The notes: generated by a model not told the origin, from the sequence alone. Shown: positions 46,268 through 56,400, numbered from the stretch's first letter. The stretch is DNA of 64,000 bases from Ahniella sp. (GCA_016712105.1 JADJRU010000003.1:186001-250000), one strand, 5' to 3'. A program made the numbers and translations.

Positions 46268-46874
46268 ACCCATCCCGGATTTTTCACTGCCCGATGAAGA
46301 CGGCCGACTCGTCACGAAGGCCAGTCTGAAGGGCAAACGGTTCGTGCTGTATTTTTACCCCAAGGACAGCACGCCAGGCTGTACGACCCAGGCCTGCGGA
46401 TTTCGCGACGAACAACCGGCATTCGGCAAGCTCGGCGTTCCGGTGTTCGGCATCAGTGCCGACACCGTTGCCAGCCATCGCCGCTTCGCCGACAAGCAGT
46501 CGCTGAACTTCCGGCTGCTGGCCGATCCCGAGCGCCAATTGATCGAAGGCTTGGGTGCCTGGGGCGAAAAGACACTTTATGGGCGCAAGTACATGGGCAT
46601 CCTGCGGTGTACGTTTGTCGTGGATGCCAGCGGTCGCGTCGAACAGGTTTGGCCCAAAGTCGATGTCAAAACCCATGCTGCGGACGTGCGTCGTTATCTG
46701 ATGGGAGAATCGACAGCGTCTGCAGCCAGCGTCGTGCCTGCAAAAAAGGCGGTTGCCAAAGCGCCCGCCAAGGCAGCGCCCAAAGCGGCTGCGAAGCGCG
46801 CGTCGAAAGCGCCGGTCAAGAAAGCGGCCGTCAAGAAGGCCCAGGTGGCCCGCAGCACCTCGCGCAAGGCCTGA
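46251..46874 (+). CDS. Bcp-type peroxiredoxin with a histone H1-like basic tail
   Basis: Thiol peroxidase reducing hydrogen and organic peroxides. Residues 1-155 form a Bcp/PrxQ domain: FYPKDSTPGCTTQACGF holds the peroxidatic C44 and resolving C49. Residues about 160-207 are a tail made almost only of Lys, Ala, Pro and Arg (KKAVAKAPAKAAPKAAAKRA...), like histone H1 C-termini, absent from standard Bcp (about 155 residues). ATG 46251 has GAGG upstream and lies within the end of the peptidase gene, so the two are coupled. The tail may bind DNA or RNA. Confidence 0.92.
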   Translation: MLDIRKPIPDFSLPDEDGRLVTKASLKGKRFVLYFYPKDSTPGCTTQACGFRDEQPAFGKLGVPVFGISADTVASHRRFADKQSLNFRLLADPERQLIEGLGAWGEKTLYGRKYMGILRCTFVVDASGRVEQVWPKVDVKTHAADVRRYLMGESTASAASVVPAKKAVAKAPAKAAPKAAAKRASKAPVKKAAVKKAQVARSTSRKA

Positions 46875-46928
46875 GGTTCGAGGATTCGCAGCCTGCTAAA
46901 CTTTCCGCCTTCCCTGTCGGATCACATC

Positions 46929-47438
46929 ATGTTCGAGTCCAAACCCATCGCCACCGGCGACAAGGCCGAGTTCTACGCGCAACTCCGCGAACAGGCCGAA
47001 GGATTACTCGCCGGCGAACGCGATCGGATCGCGAATGCGGCGAATCTGTCCGCATTGTTGTTCCACGCGCTCGGCGACGTGAACTGGTTGGGCTTCTACT
47101 TTTACGACGGCCAGGAACTGGTGGTCGGGCCGTTTCAGGGCAAGCCGGCCTGTGTCCGGATTCCGCTCGGCAAAGGAGTTTGCGGCACGGCCGCCACCTT
47201 GCGTCGTACCCAACTGGTCGGTGATGTCCATGCCTTTCCGGGACACATCGCCTGTGATTCGGCATCGGCGTCCGAAATTGTGGTGCCACTGTACGAGGGC
47301 GACGAACTGATCGGTGTGCTTGATGTGGATTCCCCGATCCTCGACCGGTTCGATCCCGTCGACCAGACCGGTCTGGAGGCGATTGCGCGGGTGTTCCTGG
47401 CCAGTTTGCGGTCGGGCCAGCTGGCGTCGGCCGCGTGA
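46929..47438 (+). CDS. msrC: Free methionine-(R)-sulfoxide reductase, GAF domain
   Basis: Reduces free methionine-R-sulfoxide. The 169-residue protein is a single GAF domain with the three cysteines of the fRMsr family at C75, C85 and C109, the same spacing (10 and 24) as in E. coli MsrC, in GKPACVRIPLGKGVC and FPGHIACDSAS. VNWLGFYFYDG and VLDVDSPILDRFD are further family marks. It is encoded just after the peroxiredoxin, so an oxidant-defence cluster is likely, and its stop overlaps the next gene's GTG. Confidence 0.94.
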   Translation: MFESKPIATGDKAEFYAQLREQAEGLLAGERDRIANAANLSALLFHALGDVNWLGFYFYDGQELVVGPFQGKPACVRIPLGKGVCGTAATLRRTQLVGDVHAFPGHIACDSASASEIVVPLYEGDELIGVLDVDSPILDRFDPVDQTGLEAIARVFLASLRSGQLASAA

Positions 47439-47857
47439 GCGTCACCGCCGTCAAGATCCGCAACGTCGGGCCCAAAAGTGCTGCGTGGTTGCGTCAGGTC
47501 GGCATTCGCACCGAGGACGAGGTCAAGGCGATCGGTTCGATCGAAGTCTTCTTCAAGGTCAAGAAAGCCGGCTTCAAGGCCAGCCTGAACTTGCTCTATG
47601 CGCTTGAAGGTGCGGTGCTCGGTTGTCATTGGACGGAAGTCAGTACCGAGCGACGCAGCGAGTTGTTGCTTGAGGTCAGCGCCCGAGAAGGCGGCAAGGC
47701 ACAGAAGACATTTCAATGGTGGCGTCCGGGCAAGGACGTCGGCAGTGTTCGGACCGAGAACATGGGCAGTGACGAATCCGCGCCTTCCGGTGGTGACGAC
47801 GAGCCCGGTGGCCTCGATGGCCAGCTGAGTTTCGGCCGCGACGACCAGGAATCCTGA
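47435..47857 (+). CDS. TfoX C-terminal domain protein
   Basis: A 140-residue protein consisting of a TfoX C-terminal-type helix-hairpin-helix domain (VKIRNVGPKSAAWLRQVGIRTEDEVKAIGSIEVFFKVKKAG...SLNLLYALEGAV) and a flexible acidic tail. The TfoX N-terminal domain of full-length competence regulators is missing. The start is GTG 47435, overlapping the msrC stop (GTGA), so the two are co-translated. Full-length TfoX/Sxy proteins act with CRP on competence genes; what the isolated C domain does is unknown. Confidence 0.85.
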   Translation: MSVTAVKIRNVGPKSAAWLRQVGIRTEDEVKAIGSIEVFFKVKKAGFKASLNLLYALEGAVLGCHWTEVSTERRSELLLEVSAREGGKAQKTFQWWRPGKDVGSVRTENMGSDESAPSGGDDEPGGLDGQLSFGRDDQES

Positions 47858-47898
47858 CCACCCTTTCCACGCCGCGTTCCGGCATCGGAGACAGTTTC

Positions 47899-48525
47899 AT
47901 GTACAAACTTTATTTTGCGCCTGGCGCCGCCAGTTTTTCGGTCCATCTGGCTTTGATCGAGATGGCAGTGCCGTTCGAATTGGTGCGTGTCGATCTTCAG
48001 TCCGGCGAACAGAAATCTTCCGAGTACCTTCGGCTGAACCCGAATGGCGTCGTACCGACCTTGGTACACGACGGCCAAGCCATGAGCGAAAGTGCCGCTC
48101 TGCTGCTCTGGCTCGCGGAGCGAGAAGGGAAACTGGCCCCGCCAATGGGCAGCCCGGCTCGGGCACCTTACCTGCAGTGGATGCTGTACCTCGCCAACAC
48201 ACTGCAACCTGCGTTCCGCCAGTGGTTCTATCCACATGAGGCCGCCGGCGAAGCCGCCATCGATGGCGCCAAAGCCGCGGCTCAGGTGAAAGTCGAGGTG
48301 GTGTTCGACCGTTTGGCCGACCATCTGTCCGCGAACGGGCCGTATCTGTGTGGCGCCGATCTCACGGTCGCCGACCTGCATGCTTTCATGCTGATGCGTT
48401 GGTCACGCAACATGCCAAAACCGGCTACCAGCTGGCCGGTACTCGCCGCGTTTGTCGCGGGTCTGAAGGCAAGGCCCTCGTTCAAGGCCTTGTATGAAGC
48501 GGAAGGTTTGACCGAGTGGGCCTGA
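47899..48525 (+). CDS. Glutathione S-transferase family protein
   Basis: A 208-residue cytosolic transferase with an N-terminal thioredoxin fold (YKLYFAPGAASFSVHLALIE; cis-Pro and glutathione-site segment NGVVPTLVHDGQAMSESAALL) and a C-terminal all-helical domain with the N-capping box DLTVADLHAFML. Resembles the beta/nu-type enzymes of proteobacteria. It is the last gene of the peroxiredoxin-msrC-TfoX row, in keeping with redox defence. Hairpins with terminator-like character follow at 48533-48590. Confidence 0.88.
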   Translation: MYKLYFAPGAASFSVHLALIEMAVPFELVRVDLQSGEQKSSEYLRLNPNGVVPTLVHDGQAMSESAALLLWLAEREGKLAPPMGSPARAPYLQWMLYLANTLQPAFRQWFYPHEAAGEAAIDGAKAAAQVKVEVVFDRLADHLSANGPYLCGADLTVADLHAFMLMRWSRNMPKPATSWPVLAAFVAGLKARPSFKALYEAEGLTEWA

Positions 48526-48896
48526 TGTAAGTGGCGGGCTGTTGTTCAACAGCCTGCCAGCCCCCGAATCGCACCGGGGGAGGGCTTTGTTTGCGGGTTG
48601 TTTGGCGATTGGGCTCATCTGCAGGAGCGGCCAGCGTGTCGCAAACCCGCCCTGGCACCACTCGTCCCTTGCCGTAAGGTCCCTTCAAGGCGCGATCAAG
48701 ACTCGCTCAACTCCCTCAACTGTGGGAGCCCTCCTCGATGCTCGGGGAGGGTTGGGAGGGATTCAGGAAGACGTGTCGTCCTTGTGCTTCGCTGCGCGAA
48801 GCACAAGGATTCGCATGCTCCATGAGGGCTTGCTAGCCTATAGGGCTATCAATCCTTATTTTCCGGGCTTCAAGAGGCCCGGGCGGAGCCTTTGCC
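48526..48896. other. Hairpin-rich region upstream of valS
   Basis: This 371-base gap holds: a GGCTGTTG/CAACAGCC hairpin just after the transferase stop; CCCCC/GGGGG with a following GGGCTTTGTTT, probably its terminator (to about 48593); CCCTCC/GGAGGG (48729-48751); a perfect 14-pair palindromic stem with loop TGC (48779-48809); and CCGGGC/GCCCGG (48867-48888) right before the valS ribosome site. No gene was found. It is not a T-box by inspection: no specifier or AG-rich antiterminator elements were recognised. Confidence 0.6.
48779..48809. repeat. Perfect 14-pair hairpin upstream of valS
   Basis: TCCTTGTGCTTCGC (48779-48792), loop TGC, then its exact complement GCGAAGCACAAGGA (48796-48809). 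It is about 90 bases upstream of valS and has no T tract. Its function is unknown; it could be a remnant of a mobile palindromic element. Confidence 0.65.
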
Positions 48897-51671
48897 ATGG
48901 ACAAGTCTTTCGAACCCAAAGCCATTGAAGCGCAGTGGTATCCCCGCTGGGAAGCTTCCGGTTATTTCGCGCCGAGTGGTTCGGGCGAGCCCTACTCGAT
49001 CATGCTGCCGCCGCCGAACGTGACCGGCACCCTGCACATGGGCCACGCGTTCCAGCACACGCTGATGGACACGCTGATCCGCTACCAACGCATGATGGGT
49101 CGGAACACCCTTTGGCAAGTCGGCACCGACCATGCCGGCATCGCCACCGAAATGGTGGTGAGTCGATTGCTGGAGCGCGAAGGCCTGACCCGCAACGGCA
49201 TGGGCCGCGAGGCGTTCATCGAACGTGTCTGGCAATGGAAGGAAGAGTCCGGCAGTACGATTTCCCGACAGATGCGCCGGATGGGCACCTCGGGTGACTG
49301 GTCACGCGAACGCTTCACGATGGACGCCGGCTTGTCGGAAGCGGTCACCGAAACCTTCGTGCGCCTGTTCGACGAAGGCCTGATCTATCGTGGCCAGCGC
49401 CTGGTGAACTGGGACCCGGTGTTGCTGACCGCAATCTCCGATCTGGAAGTGGTCAGTGAGGAAGAAAACGGCAAACTCTGGTCGATCGCCTACCCGCTCA
49501 GTGATGGCAGCGGCCAGTTGATCGTGGCGACGACCCGACCGGAAACCATGCTTGGCGACGTCGCGGTGGCGGTGCATCCCGAAGACGAGCGTTACAGCGC
49601 GCTGATCGGCAAGACCTTGAAGTTGCCGCTGACGAATCGCGAGATCCCGATCATTGCCGACACCTATGTCGACAAGGAGTTCGGCACCGGCTGCGTGAAA
49701 ATCACACCAGCGCATGATTTCAACGACTTCGAAATCGGCAAGCGCCACAACCTGGTGATGATCAACATCTTCACCCCGGACGCGAAAATCAATGACACGG
49801 CCCCGGAGAAATACCGCGGTCTCGATCGATACGTGGCCCGCAAAGCGGTACTCGCCGATCTCACCGAACTCGGCCTGTTGATCGAAGAGAAAGCGCACAA
49901 GTTGATGGTGCCGCGCGGTGATCGCTCAGGCCAGGTCATCGAGCCATACCTGACCTACCAATGGTTCGTCAGCATGGATCATCTGGCCAAGAGGGGTCTG
50001 GAGCTGGTCGAGAACGGCTCGGTGAAGTTCGTGCCGGAAAACTGGATCAACACCTATCGGCACTGGCTCGGCAACATCCAGGACTGGTGTATCTCGCGCC
50101 AATTGTGGTGGGGTCATCGGATCCCGGCCTGGTATGCCGACTCCGGCGAGATCATCGTCGCGCGCGACGAGACCGAAGCTCTGGCGAAAGCCAAGGAAGC
50201 CGGCATCACGTCGCCGCTGAAACGCGACGACGACGTGCTCGAAACCTGGTTCTCGTCCGCACTGTGGAGTCACTCCACACTTGGCTGGCCGAATCCGGAG
50301 GCACAGCAGCAGTTCGGCTACGACACGTTCCTGCCGACCTCGGTGCTGGTGACCGGTTTCGACATCATTTTCTTCTGGGTCGCACGCATGATCATGATGA
50401 CCGACCACTTTACCGGCCAGGTGCCGTTCAAGGACGTCTACATCACCGGCCTGGTGCGCGATCGCGATGGCAACAAGATGTCGAAGTCGAAGGGCAACGT
50501 GCTGGATCCACTCGATCTCATCGACGGCATTTCTCTGGATGAGCTCATTGCCAAACGCACCGCCGGGCTGATGCAGCCGCAGATGGCCGAGAAGATTTCG
50601 AAGGCCACCCAGAAGGAATTCCCCGAAGGGATCGATGGCGTTGGCGCCGATGCGCTGCGTTTCACGTTTGCGTCGCTCGCGTCGCACGGTCGCGATATCA
50701 AGTTCGACTTCTCGCGCTGTGAGGGCTACAAGAATTTCTGCAACAAGCTCTGGAACGCCAGCCGGTTCGTGCTGATGAACACCGAAGGGTTTGATGCCGC
50801 GGCAACACCGGCGACAGCACCCGCTACGGAAGCCGAACGCTGGATCCTGACGCGGCTTCAGGCCACGGTCACCGAGATGCATACGCAGATGGCGGCTTAT
50901 CGTTTCGATCTGCTGGCTCAGGCACTGTATGACTTCGTCTGGAACGAATTCTGCGACTGGTTCCTGGAACTGTCGAAGCCTGCGCTTCAAGGAAATGATG
51001 CGACGGCCGTGGCATCGACGCGCCGCACGCTGCTGACCGTGCTCGAAACCGTGTTGCGGTTGGCGCACCCCTTGATTCCGTTTGTCACCGAAGAAATCTG
51101 GCAACACGTGGCGCCTCGTCTCGGCATCGATATCACGAACCGGTTTGTGGGCACGCAGCGTTATCCGCGTCCGGAAGACATCGCCGCAGACCTTGATGCC
51201 GCAGGTGAAGTGGACTGGCTCAAGTCCGTGCTGGCTGGCGTGCGTCGCATCCGTGGCGAAATGAACATATCGCCAGGCAAACCGCTGCCGCTGCTGTTTG
51301 TCGGAGGTGATGCCCAGGATGCCCGTCGGGTGGACAAGTTCCTGCCCCAGATCACGTTCCTCGCACGTGCGGAAGCACCACGATTCCTTGCCACAGGTGA
51401 AACCGAACCCGCTTCGGCAGCAGCCGTCGTGGGGACCTTGCGAGTCCTGATTCCGCTCGCGGGTCTGATTGACCTCGACGCGGAGAAGAAGCGCCTCGAC
51501 AAGGAGATCGGGCGTATCGAGGGCGAGATCAAGAAATGCGAGGGCAAACTCGGCAACGCGACGTTCGTGCAGAACGCGCCGGCCGCGGTGGTGGACCAGG
51601 AACGCGCCCGCATGTCCGACTGGAGTGTCCAGTTGGATGGCTTGAAGTCACAACGCGCGAAGCTGGGCTGA
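48897..51671 (+). CDS. valS: Valyl-tRNA synthetase
   Basis: Class I synthetase charging tRNA-Val, with editing. The 924-residue protein has PPPNVTGTLHMGHAF with the HIGH motif near the N-terminus, the CP1 editing domain (ATTRPETMLGDVAVAVHPED), the KMSKS loop in DGNKMSKSKGNVLDP, an anticodon-binding helical domain and a C-terminal coiled coil (LDLDAEKKRLDKEIGRIEGEIKK). GGAG lies eight bases before ATG 48897. The long hairpin-rich leader suggests regulation of its message. Confidence 0.98.
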   Translation: MDKSFEPKAIEAQWYPRWEASGYFAPSGSGEPYSIMLPPPNVTGTLHMGHAFQHTLMDTLIRYQRMMGRNTLWQVGTDHAGIATEMVVSRLLEREGLTRNGMGREAFIERVWQWKEESGSTISRQMRRMGTSGDWSRERFTMDAGLSEAVTETFVRLFDEGLIYRGQRLVNWDPVLLTAISDLEVVSEEENGKLWSIAYPLSDGSGQLIVATTRPETMLGDVAVAVHPEDERYSALIGKTLKLPLTNREIPIIADTYVDKEFGTGCVKITPAHDFNDFEIGKRHNLVMINIFTPDAKINDTAPEKYRGLDRYVARKAVLADLTELGLLIEEKAHKLMVPRGDRSGQVIEPYLTYQWFVSMDHLAKRGLELVENGSVKFVPENWINTYRHWLGNIQDWCISRQLWWGHRIPAWYADSGEIIVARDETEALAKAKEAGITSPLKRDDDVLETWFSSALWSHSTLGWPNPEAQQQFGYDTFLPTSVLVTGFDIIFFWVARMIMMTDHFTGQVPFKDVYITGLVRDRDGNKMSKSKGNVLDPLDLIDGISLDELIAKRTAGLMQPQMAEKISKATQKEFPEGIDGVGADALRFTFASLASHGRDIKFDFSRCEGYKNFCNKLWNASRFVLMNTEGFDAAATPATAPATEAERWILTRLQATVTEMHTQMAAYRFDLLAQALYDFVWNEFCDWFLELSKPALQGNDATAVASTRRTLLTVLETVLRLAHPLIPFVTEEIWQHVAPRLGIDITNRFVGTQRYPRPEDIAADLDAAGEVDWLKSVLAGVRRIRGEMNISPGKPLPLLFVGGDAQDARRVDKFLPQITFLARAEAPRFLATGETEPASAAAVVGTLRVLIPLAGLIDLDAEKKRLDKEIGRIEGEIKKCEGKLGNATFVQNAPAAVVDQERARMSDWSVQLDGLKSQRAKLG

Positions 51672-51685
51672 ACCCAGCGGACCCG

Positions 51686-52402
51686 ATGATCCGGCCCCGC
51701 CATGCCGTTGGCGTTGATGGTGCCGGATCCGGTTGGTTCGCGGTGTGGCGCGATCGGAGCGGTCTTGGTTGGGATCGATATGCAGACGCCGCGTCGCTGT
51801 GGTCCGCACATGCCGAGGCGGAAGCGATCGGTGTCGATGTTCCGATCGGCCTCGGTGAGAGCGGCCCTCGCCCCAGTGATCACGAGGCCCGGCGGTTCGT
51901 CGGTGGTGCCCGGTCGTCGAGTGTCTTTCCGGCGCCGCTTCGCGCAGTGCTGGACTGCACAACCCGAGCCGAGGCATCGTCCAGACAGCGTGCCATCGAC
52001 GGGCGTGGTTTGAGCGCGCAGGCGTTTGCACTGTTCCCGAAAATCCGTGATTGGGATGCTCTGTTGCAAAGAGACGCGATCGCTCGATCGCGCGTGCACG
52101 AAGTCCATCCGGAAGTCAGCTTCGCAGCGATGAACGGCGGTGCGGGCCTGGGCTTGGTCTCCTCAAAGCGAACCGAGGCTGGGCATCGGCAGCGACTTCA
52201 ACTGTTGTCGCCAGATTTTGGTCAGACGGCCATTCGGAGCGTGCTGGTCGAAGTGCCGAAGCAGATTGCCCAACCCGATGACATCCTGGATGCGATCGCT
52301 GCGTTGTGGACTGCGGAGCGGTTGGTTTCCGGAGTAGCCCAGTCGCTGCCGAACCTGCCCCCTACCGATCGCACTGGCTTGACCATGGCAATCCGGTACT
52401 GA
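51686..52402 (+). CDS. DUF429 domain protein
   Basis: A 238-residue protein matching DUF429: AVGVDGAGSGWFAVW near the N-terminus (RNase H-like strand with Asp), EAIGVDVPIGLGESGPRPSDHEAR, SSVFPAPLRAVL, FALFPKIRDWD and VHEVHPEVSFAAMNG, then PDDILDAIAALWTA near the end. The acidic residues are arranged as in RNase H-fold nucleases, but no activity has been shown for the family. ATG 51686 is 14 bases after the valS stop; the upstream open frame is a valS shadow. Confidence 0.85.
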   Translation: MIRPRHAVGVDGAGSGWFAVWRDRSGLGWDRYADAASLWSAHAEAEAIGVDVPIGLGESGPRPSDHEARRFVGGARSSSVFPAPLRAVLDCTTRAEASSRQRAIDGRGLSAQAFALFPKIRDWDALLQRDAIARSRVHEVHPEVSFAAMNGGAGLGLVSSKRTEAGHRQRLQLLSPDFGQTAIRSVLVEVPKQIAQPDDILDAIAALWTAERLVSGVAQSLPNLPPTDRTGLTMAIRY

Positions 52403-52437
52403 TCGTTTCGTGCCAGCAAACCCAGCATAATCGACTG

Positions 52438-53439
52438 ATGGTGACTGCCCCACCCAAACGCAAACGTCGTGTGCCGCGCAAACCGCGTGGCACCGGAACG
52501 GCGCGTTTTTATTACAAGGGCAGTCGGCTCAAACAACTTCGCGCGTTTCTGTATACGGCCAAACTTGGCACCTTGTCGCGGGCCGCCGAAGCGCTGTTTC
52601 TGAGCCAGCCGTCGGTGAGTCTGCAGATCCAGGCTTTGGAGCGCGAGTTTGGTGTGCGCTTGCTGGAACGTTCCGGGCGTCGTGTTCAACTGACCCGCGA
52701 GGGTCAGGAACTGTTCGATCTCGCGCGGCCCCTGATCGAGGGACTGGAAGCGCTGGACCAGAACTTCAAACACAAGGTTCAGGGCCTGGATGCCGGTGAA
52801 CTGAACGTGGCCGCAGGCTCTTCGACGATCCAGTTTCTGTTGCCGGCACTGGTTGCCAGTTATCGCGACCGGCATCCGAAAGTGAAGCTGCAATTGCACA
52901 ACGTGACCGGCATGGATGGTCTGGCGATGCTTCGTTCCGACCAGGTGGACTTCGCGGTCGGTTCGATGCTCGATGTCCCGAATGATCTCGTTTACGAACC
53001 AGTGTATTCGTTCGATCCGATGTTGATCATGCCGGTCAATCATCCGCTTGCCAGCAAAGCGCAGGTCACGCTTGAAGATCTGTCGCCCCATGGTTTGATC
53101 CTTCCACCGCGACGCCTGACCACGTATCGGTTGGTTGACCTGATTTTCCAGAAAGCTCGCGTGCCCTACTCGGTTGCGATTGAAGTGGGTGGCTGGGAAG
53201 TGATCAAACAATATGTGGCCATGGGTCTTGGTGTATCGATTGTCACCGGTATCTGCCTTCGGCCAGAAGATCGTCTGGAAGTGCGCAACATGAAGGAGTA
53301 CTTCCCGCAGCGCACATACGGTGTGGTCGTGCGCAAGGGCAAATACCTCAGCCCGCAAGCGCGGGCCTTCATCGACCTGATCCGTCCCGGTCTGTTTGCA
53401 CGCCGGGATTACGACGACGCAGGTCACTCGGAACGCTGA
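52438..53439 (+). CDS. LysR-family regulator, CysB-like
   Basis: A 333-residue LysR transcription factor. The helix-turn-helix is at about 33-90 (LKQLRAFLYTAKLGTLSRAAEALFLSQPSVSLQIQALE), unusually preceded by a basic extension rich in Lys and Arg (KRKRRVPRKPRGTG). The effector domain has VIKQYVAMGLGVSIVTGICL, like the CysB/Cbl group, so sulfur metabolism is a possible target. The start ATG 52438 is the only one consistent with the DUF429 gene's end; a start at the HTH itself would need a non-ATG codon. Confidence 0.85.
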   Translation: MVTAPPKRKRRVPRKPRGTGTARFYYKGSRLKQLRAFLYTAKLGTLSRAAEALFLSQPSVSLQIQALEREFGVRLLERSGRRVQLTREGQELFDLARPLIEGLEALDQNFKHKVQGLDAGELNVAAGSSTIQFLLPALVASYRDRHPKVKLQLHNVTGMDGLAMLRSDQVDFAVGSMLDVPNDLVYEPVYSFDPMLIMPVNHPLASKAQVTLEDLSPHGLILPPRRLTTYRLVDLIFQKARVPYSVAIEVGGWEVIKQYVAMGLGVSIVTGICLRPEDRLEVRNMKEYFPQRTYGVVVRKGKYLSPQARAFIDLIRPGLFARRDYDDAGHSER

Positions 53440-53490
53440 CCCGAACGGAGACTCCGGATCTGACCAGAGTCTCCGCTGCAGCGTTTCGGA

Positions 53491-56400
53491 TCAGCGCAGC
53501 CTGCGGTGGCTCACCATCAAGCCGGCAGAGAGCACCATCAGCATCAGGAACAACTTGTGCCAGTCGCCGAGCGTCGGAACCGGCACAGCGTTTCCAGCAA
53601 CGGCCTGCGCGTCTTCGTTCTGGATCGTACCGGTACCCTGTGCATCGGCGAGTGTCGCATTGACGGCATTCGACATACTCACCAGGAACGTTTCGTTGAG
53701 CTCGAATTCCGTGTCGCCCAGCACCTGTACCGTGAACGACTCGGAGACATCGCCCGGCGTAAACGTGAGCATCGTGCTGACCGGCGCCTGATAGTCCGAG
53801 CCGGCACTCGCCGTGCCAGCACCGACCGACACATCCACCGTAACCGTCTGGGCACTTGGGGCAGACAGGTTCACCGTGAACACGAAAGCGGTGAGCCCGG
53901 CGTTGCCCTCGGCCATCGTGACGTCCGTGATCGAGAGTGCCGGCAGCGGCGTATCGTCATTCGTGATCGTGCCTGCCCACTGCCATCGGCAATCGTGCCG
54001 CCGACCGGGTTCGACAAGGTCATCGTGAAGGTCTCATCCGCTTCGACCGTCATGTCGCCATTGATCGTCACCGGGATCGTTTCCGACGTGTCACCGTCGG
54101 CGAAGTTGAGCGTGGTGGTCGGCACCGCGACGTAGTCGCTGCCAGCCGTGGCCGTGCCATTCGAGGAAACGACCTGGACCGACGCGACACCCGTCCCTGA
54201 GGTGCGTGTGACCGTAAACGTCATGACGGACGTGCCGGCGTTGCCTTCGGCGATCGTCTGATCGTTGATGCTGAAGGTATTCGCGGCGGCATCGTCATTC
54301 GTGATCGTGCCCTGCCCGCTGCCATCGGCAATCGTGCCGCCAGTCGGATTCGACAGGGTCATCGCGAAGGTCTCATCGGCTTCGACCGTCATGTCGCCAT
54401 TGATCGTCACCGGGATCGTTTCCGACGTGTCACCGTCGGCGAAGTTGAGCGTGGTGACCGACACCGCGACGTAGTCGCTGCCGGCCGTGGCCGTGCCATT
54501 CGAGGAAACGACCTGGACCGACGCGACACCCGTCCCTGAGGTGCGTGTGACCGTAAAGGTCATCACGGACGTGCCGGCATTACCCTCGACCAGCGTCTGA
54601 TCGTTGATGCTGAACGTGTTCGCGGCGGCATCGTCATTCGTGATCGTGCCCTGCCCGCTGCCATCGGCAATGGTCCCGCCGACCGGATTCGACAAGGTCA
54701 TCGTGAAGGTCTCATCCGGTTCGACTGTCATGTCGCCGTTGATCGTCACCGGGATCGTTTCCGACGTGTCACCGTCGGCGAAGTTGAGCGTGGTGACCGG
54801 CACCGCGACGTAGTCGCTGCCAGCCGTGGCCGTGCCATTCGACGAACGACCTGGACCGACGCGGCTCCCGCACCCGAGGTGCGGGTGACCGTAAACGTCA
54901 TGACGGACGTGCCGGCATTGCCTTCGGCGATCATCTGATCGTTGATGTTGAACTCCGCTGCAGCGGCATCGTCGTTCTGGATGGTGCCCTGCCCCGCGTT
55001 GTCCGTCAGTCCGGCATTAACCGGCATCGTCAGTTGGACCAGGAAGGTTTCGTTGGGTTCATCCGTCATGTCTCCGTTCACCTGCACGGAGATCGGCTGC
55101 GCCGTCTCGCCAGGAAGGAATGTCAGAACGGTTGCAGGCACCGCCACGTAGTCGGATCCTGCGACCGCGTTGCCGTCGGCGGTTGTGGCGGTGACCGTCA
55201 CGGTCTCGCTGCTGGCATTCGACAGCGTCACGGAGAACCCGAAGTTGGTGGTTCCCGCGTTGCCTTCCGCAAGTGCCACGTCATTGATCGAAATGGATGG
55301 CTGCCCGTCGTCATTGGTGATGGTGCCTTGGCCGCTGCCATCAGCGATGGTGCCGCCGGCTGCTCCTGACAAGGTGAGCACGAAGGTCTCGTTCGACTCG
55401 AACGTGGTGTCGCCATTGATCGTCACCGATACCGATTCGGACACATCACCATCGGCAAAGTTCAGCTGAGTCGAAGCAAGCGCGAGGTAGTCGGTACCGG
55501 CTGTGGCGGTCCCGTCCGTCGAGGCGACGAAGACTGAAGCGGCGCCAGCACCCGAAGTTCGCGTGACGGTGAAGGACATCAATGTGGTGCCGGCATTCCC
55601 TTCAGCTTGTGTCACGTCGTTGATGTTGAACTCGCTGGTCGCGGCATCATCGTTCAGGATCGTGCCCTGCCCTTCGCCATCGGCAAGGCCGGCGTTTGCT
55701 GGCATCGACAACTGGACGAGGAAGGTTTCATTGGCTTCGTTGACGAGATCGCCGTTCACGACGACAGGAAAGTTCTGCGTGGTCTCGCCGGGCGCAAACG
55801 AGACGAGTGAATTGGCAAAGCCGGCGTAGTCGCTTCCTGCCGTGGCAGTGCCATCGGCACTGGTCGCGAGGACCGTGATGACCTCGGCACTCGGATTCGA
55901 CAAGGTGATCTGGTACTGGATCGGCGAAGGACCTGCGTTGCCTTCCGGCATCGAAACATCGTTGATGGATACCGTTGGCTGAGCATCGTCATTCGTGATG
56001 GTGCCGACACCCGTGCCATCGGCGATGGTGCCGCCGATCGGTGCCGAGAGGTTCAGCGTGAACGTCTCGTTCGGCTCGAACGTGGTGTCGCCATTGATCG
56101 TCACCGACACGGTTTCCGAGACGTCGCCATCGGCAAAGTTGACCATCGTCGAAGGTAAAGCAACGTAGTCGCTGCCAGCGGATGCAGTGCCATTTGTCGA
56201 GGCGACGAGGACCGATGCGGTGCCGGTTCCCGAGGTTCGGGTGACGGTGAATGTCATGGAAGCGGAGCCCGCATTGCCTTCGTTCTGATTGACATCGTTG
56301 ATGCTGAAGCTGGAGTCGTCGTCCAGAATGGTGGCCTCGGCCTGGGCATCCTGGATGCTGGCGTTGACGGCAGCGGACAAGTCCAATCGGAAGATTTCGT

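Noticed and set aside
48526..48896. A T-box leader for valS
   Set aside because: Hairpins are present but no specifier loop or conserved T-box sequence could be recognised, and T-boxes are rare in gammaproteobacteria.
53953..54975. A CRISPR array, suggested by regular DNA repetition
   Set aside because: The period is 339 bases with no spacer structure, and the repeats translate as Calx-beta domains.
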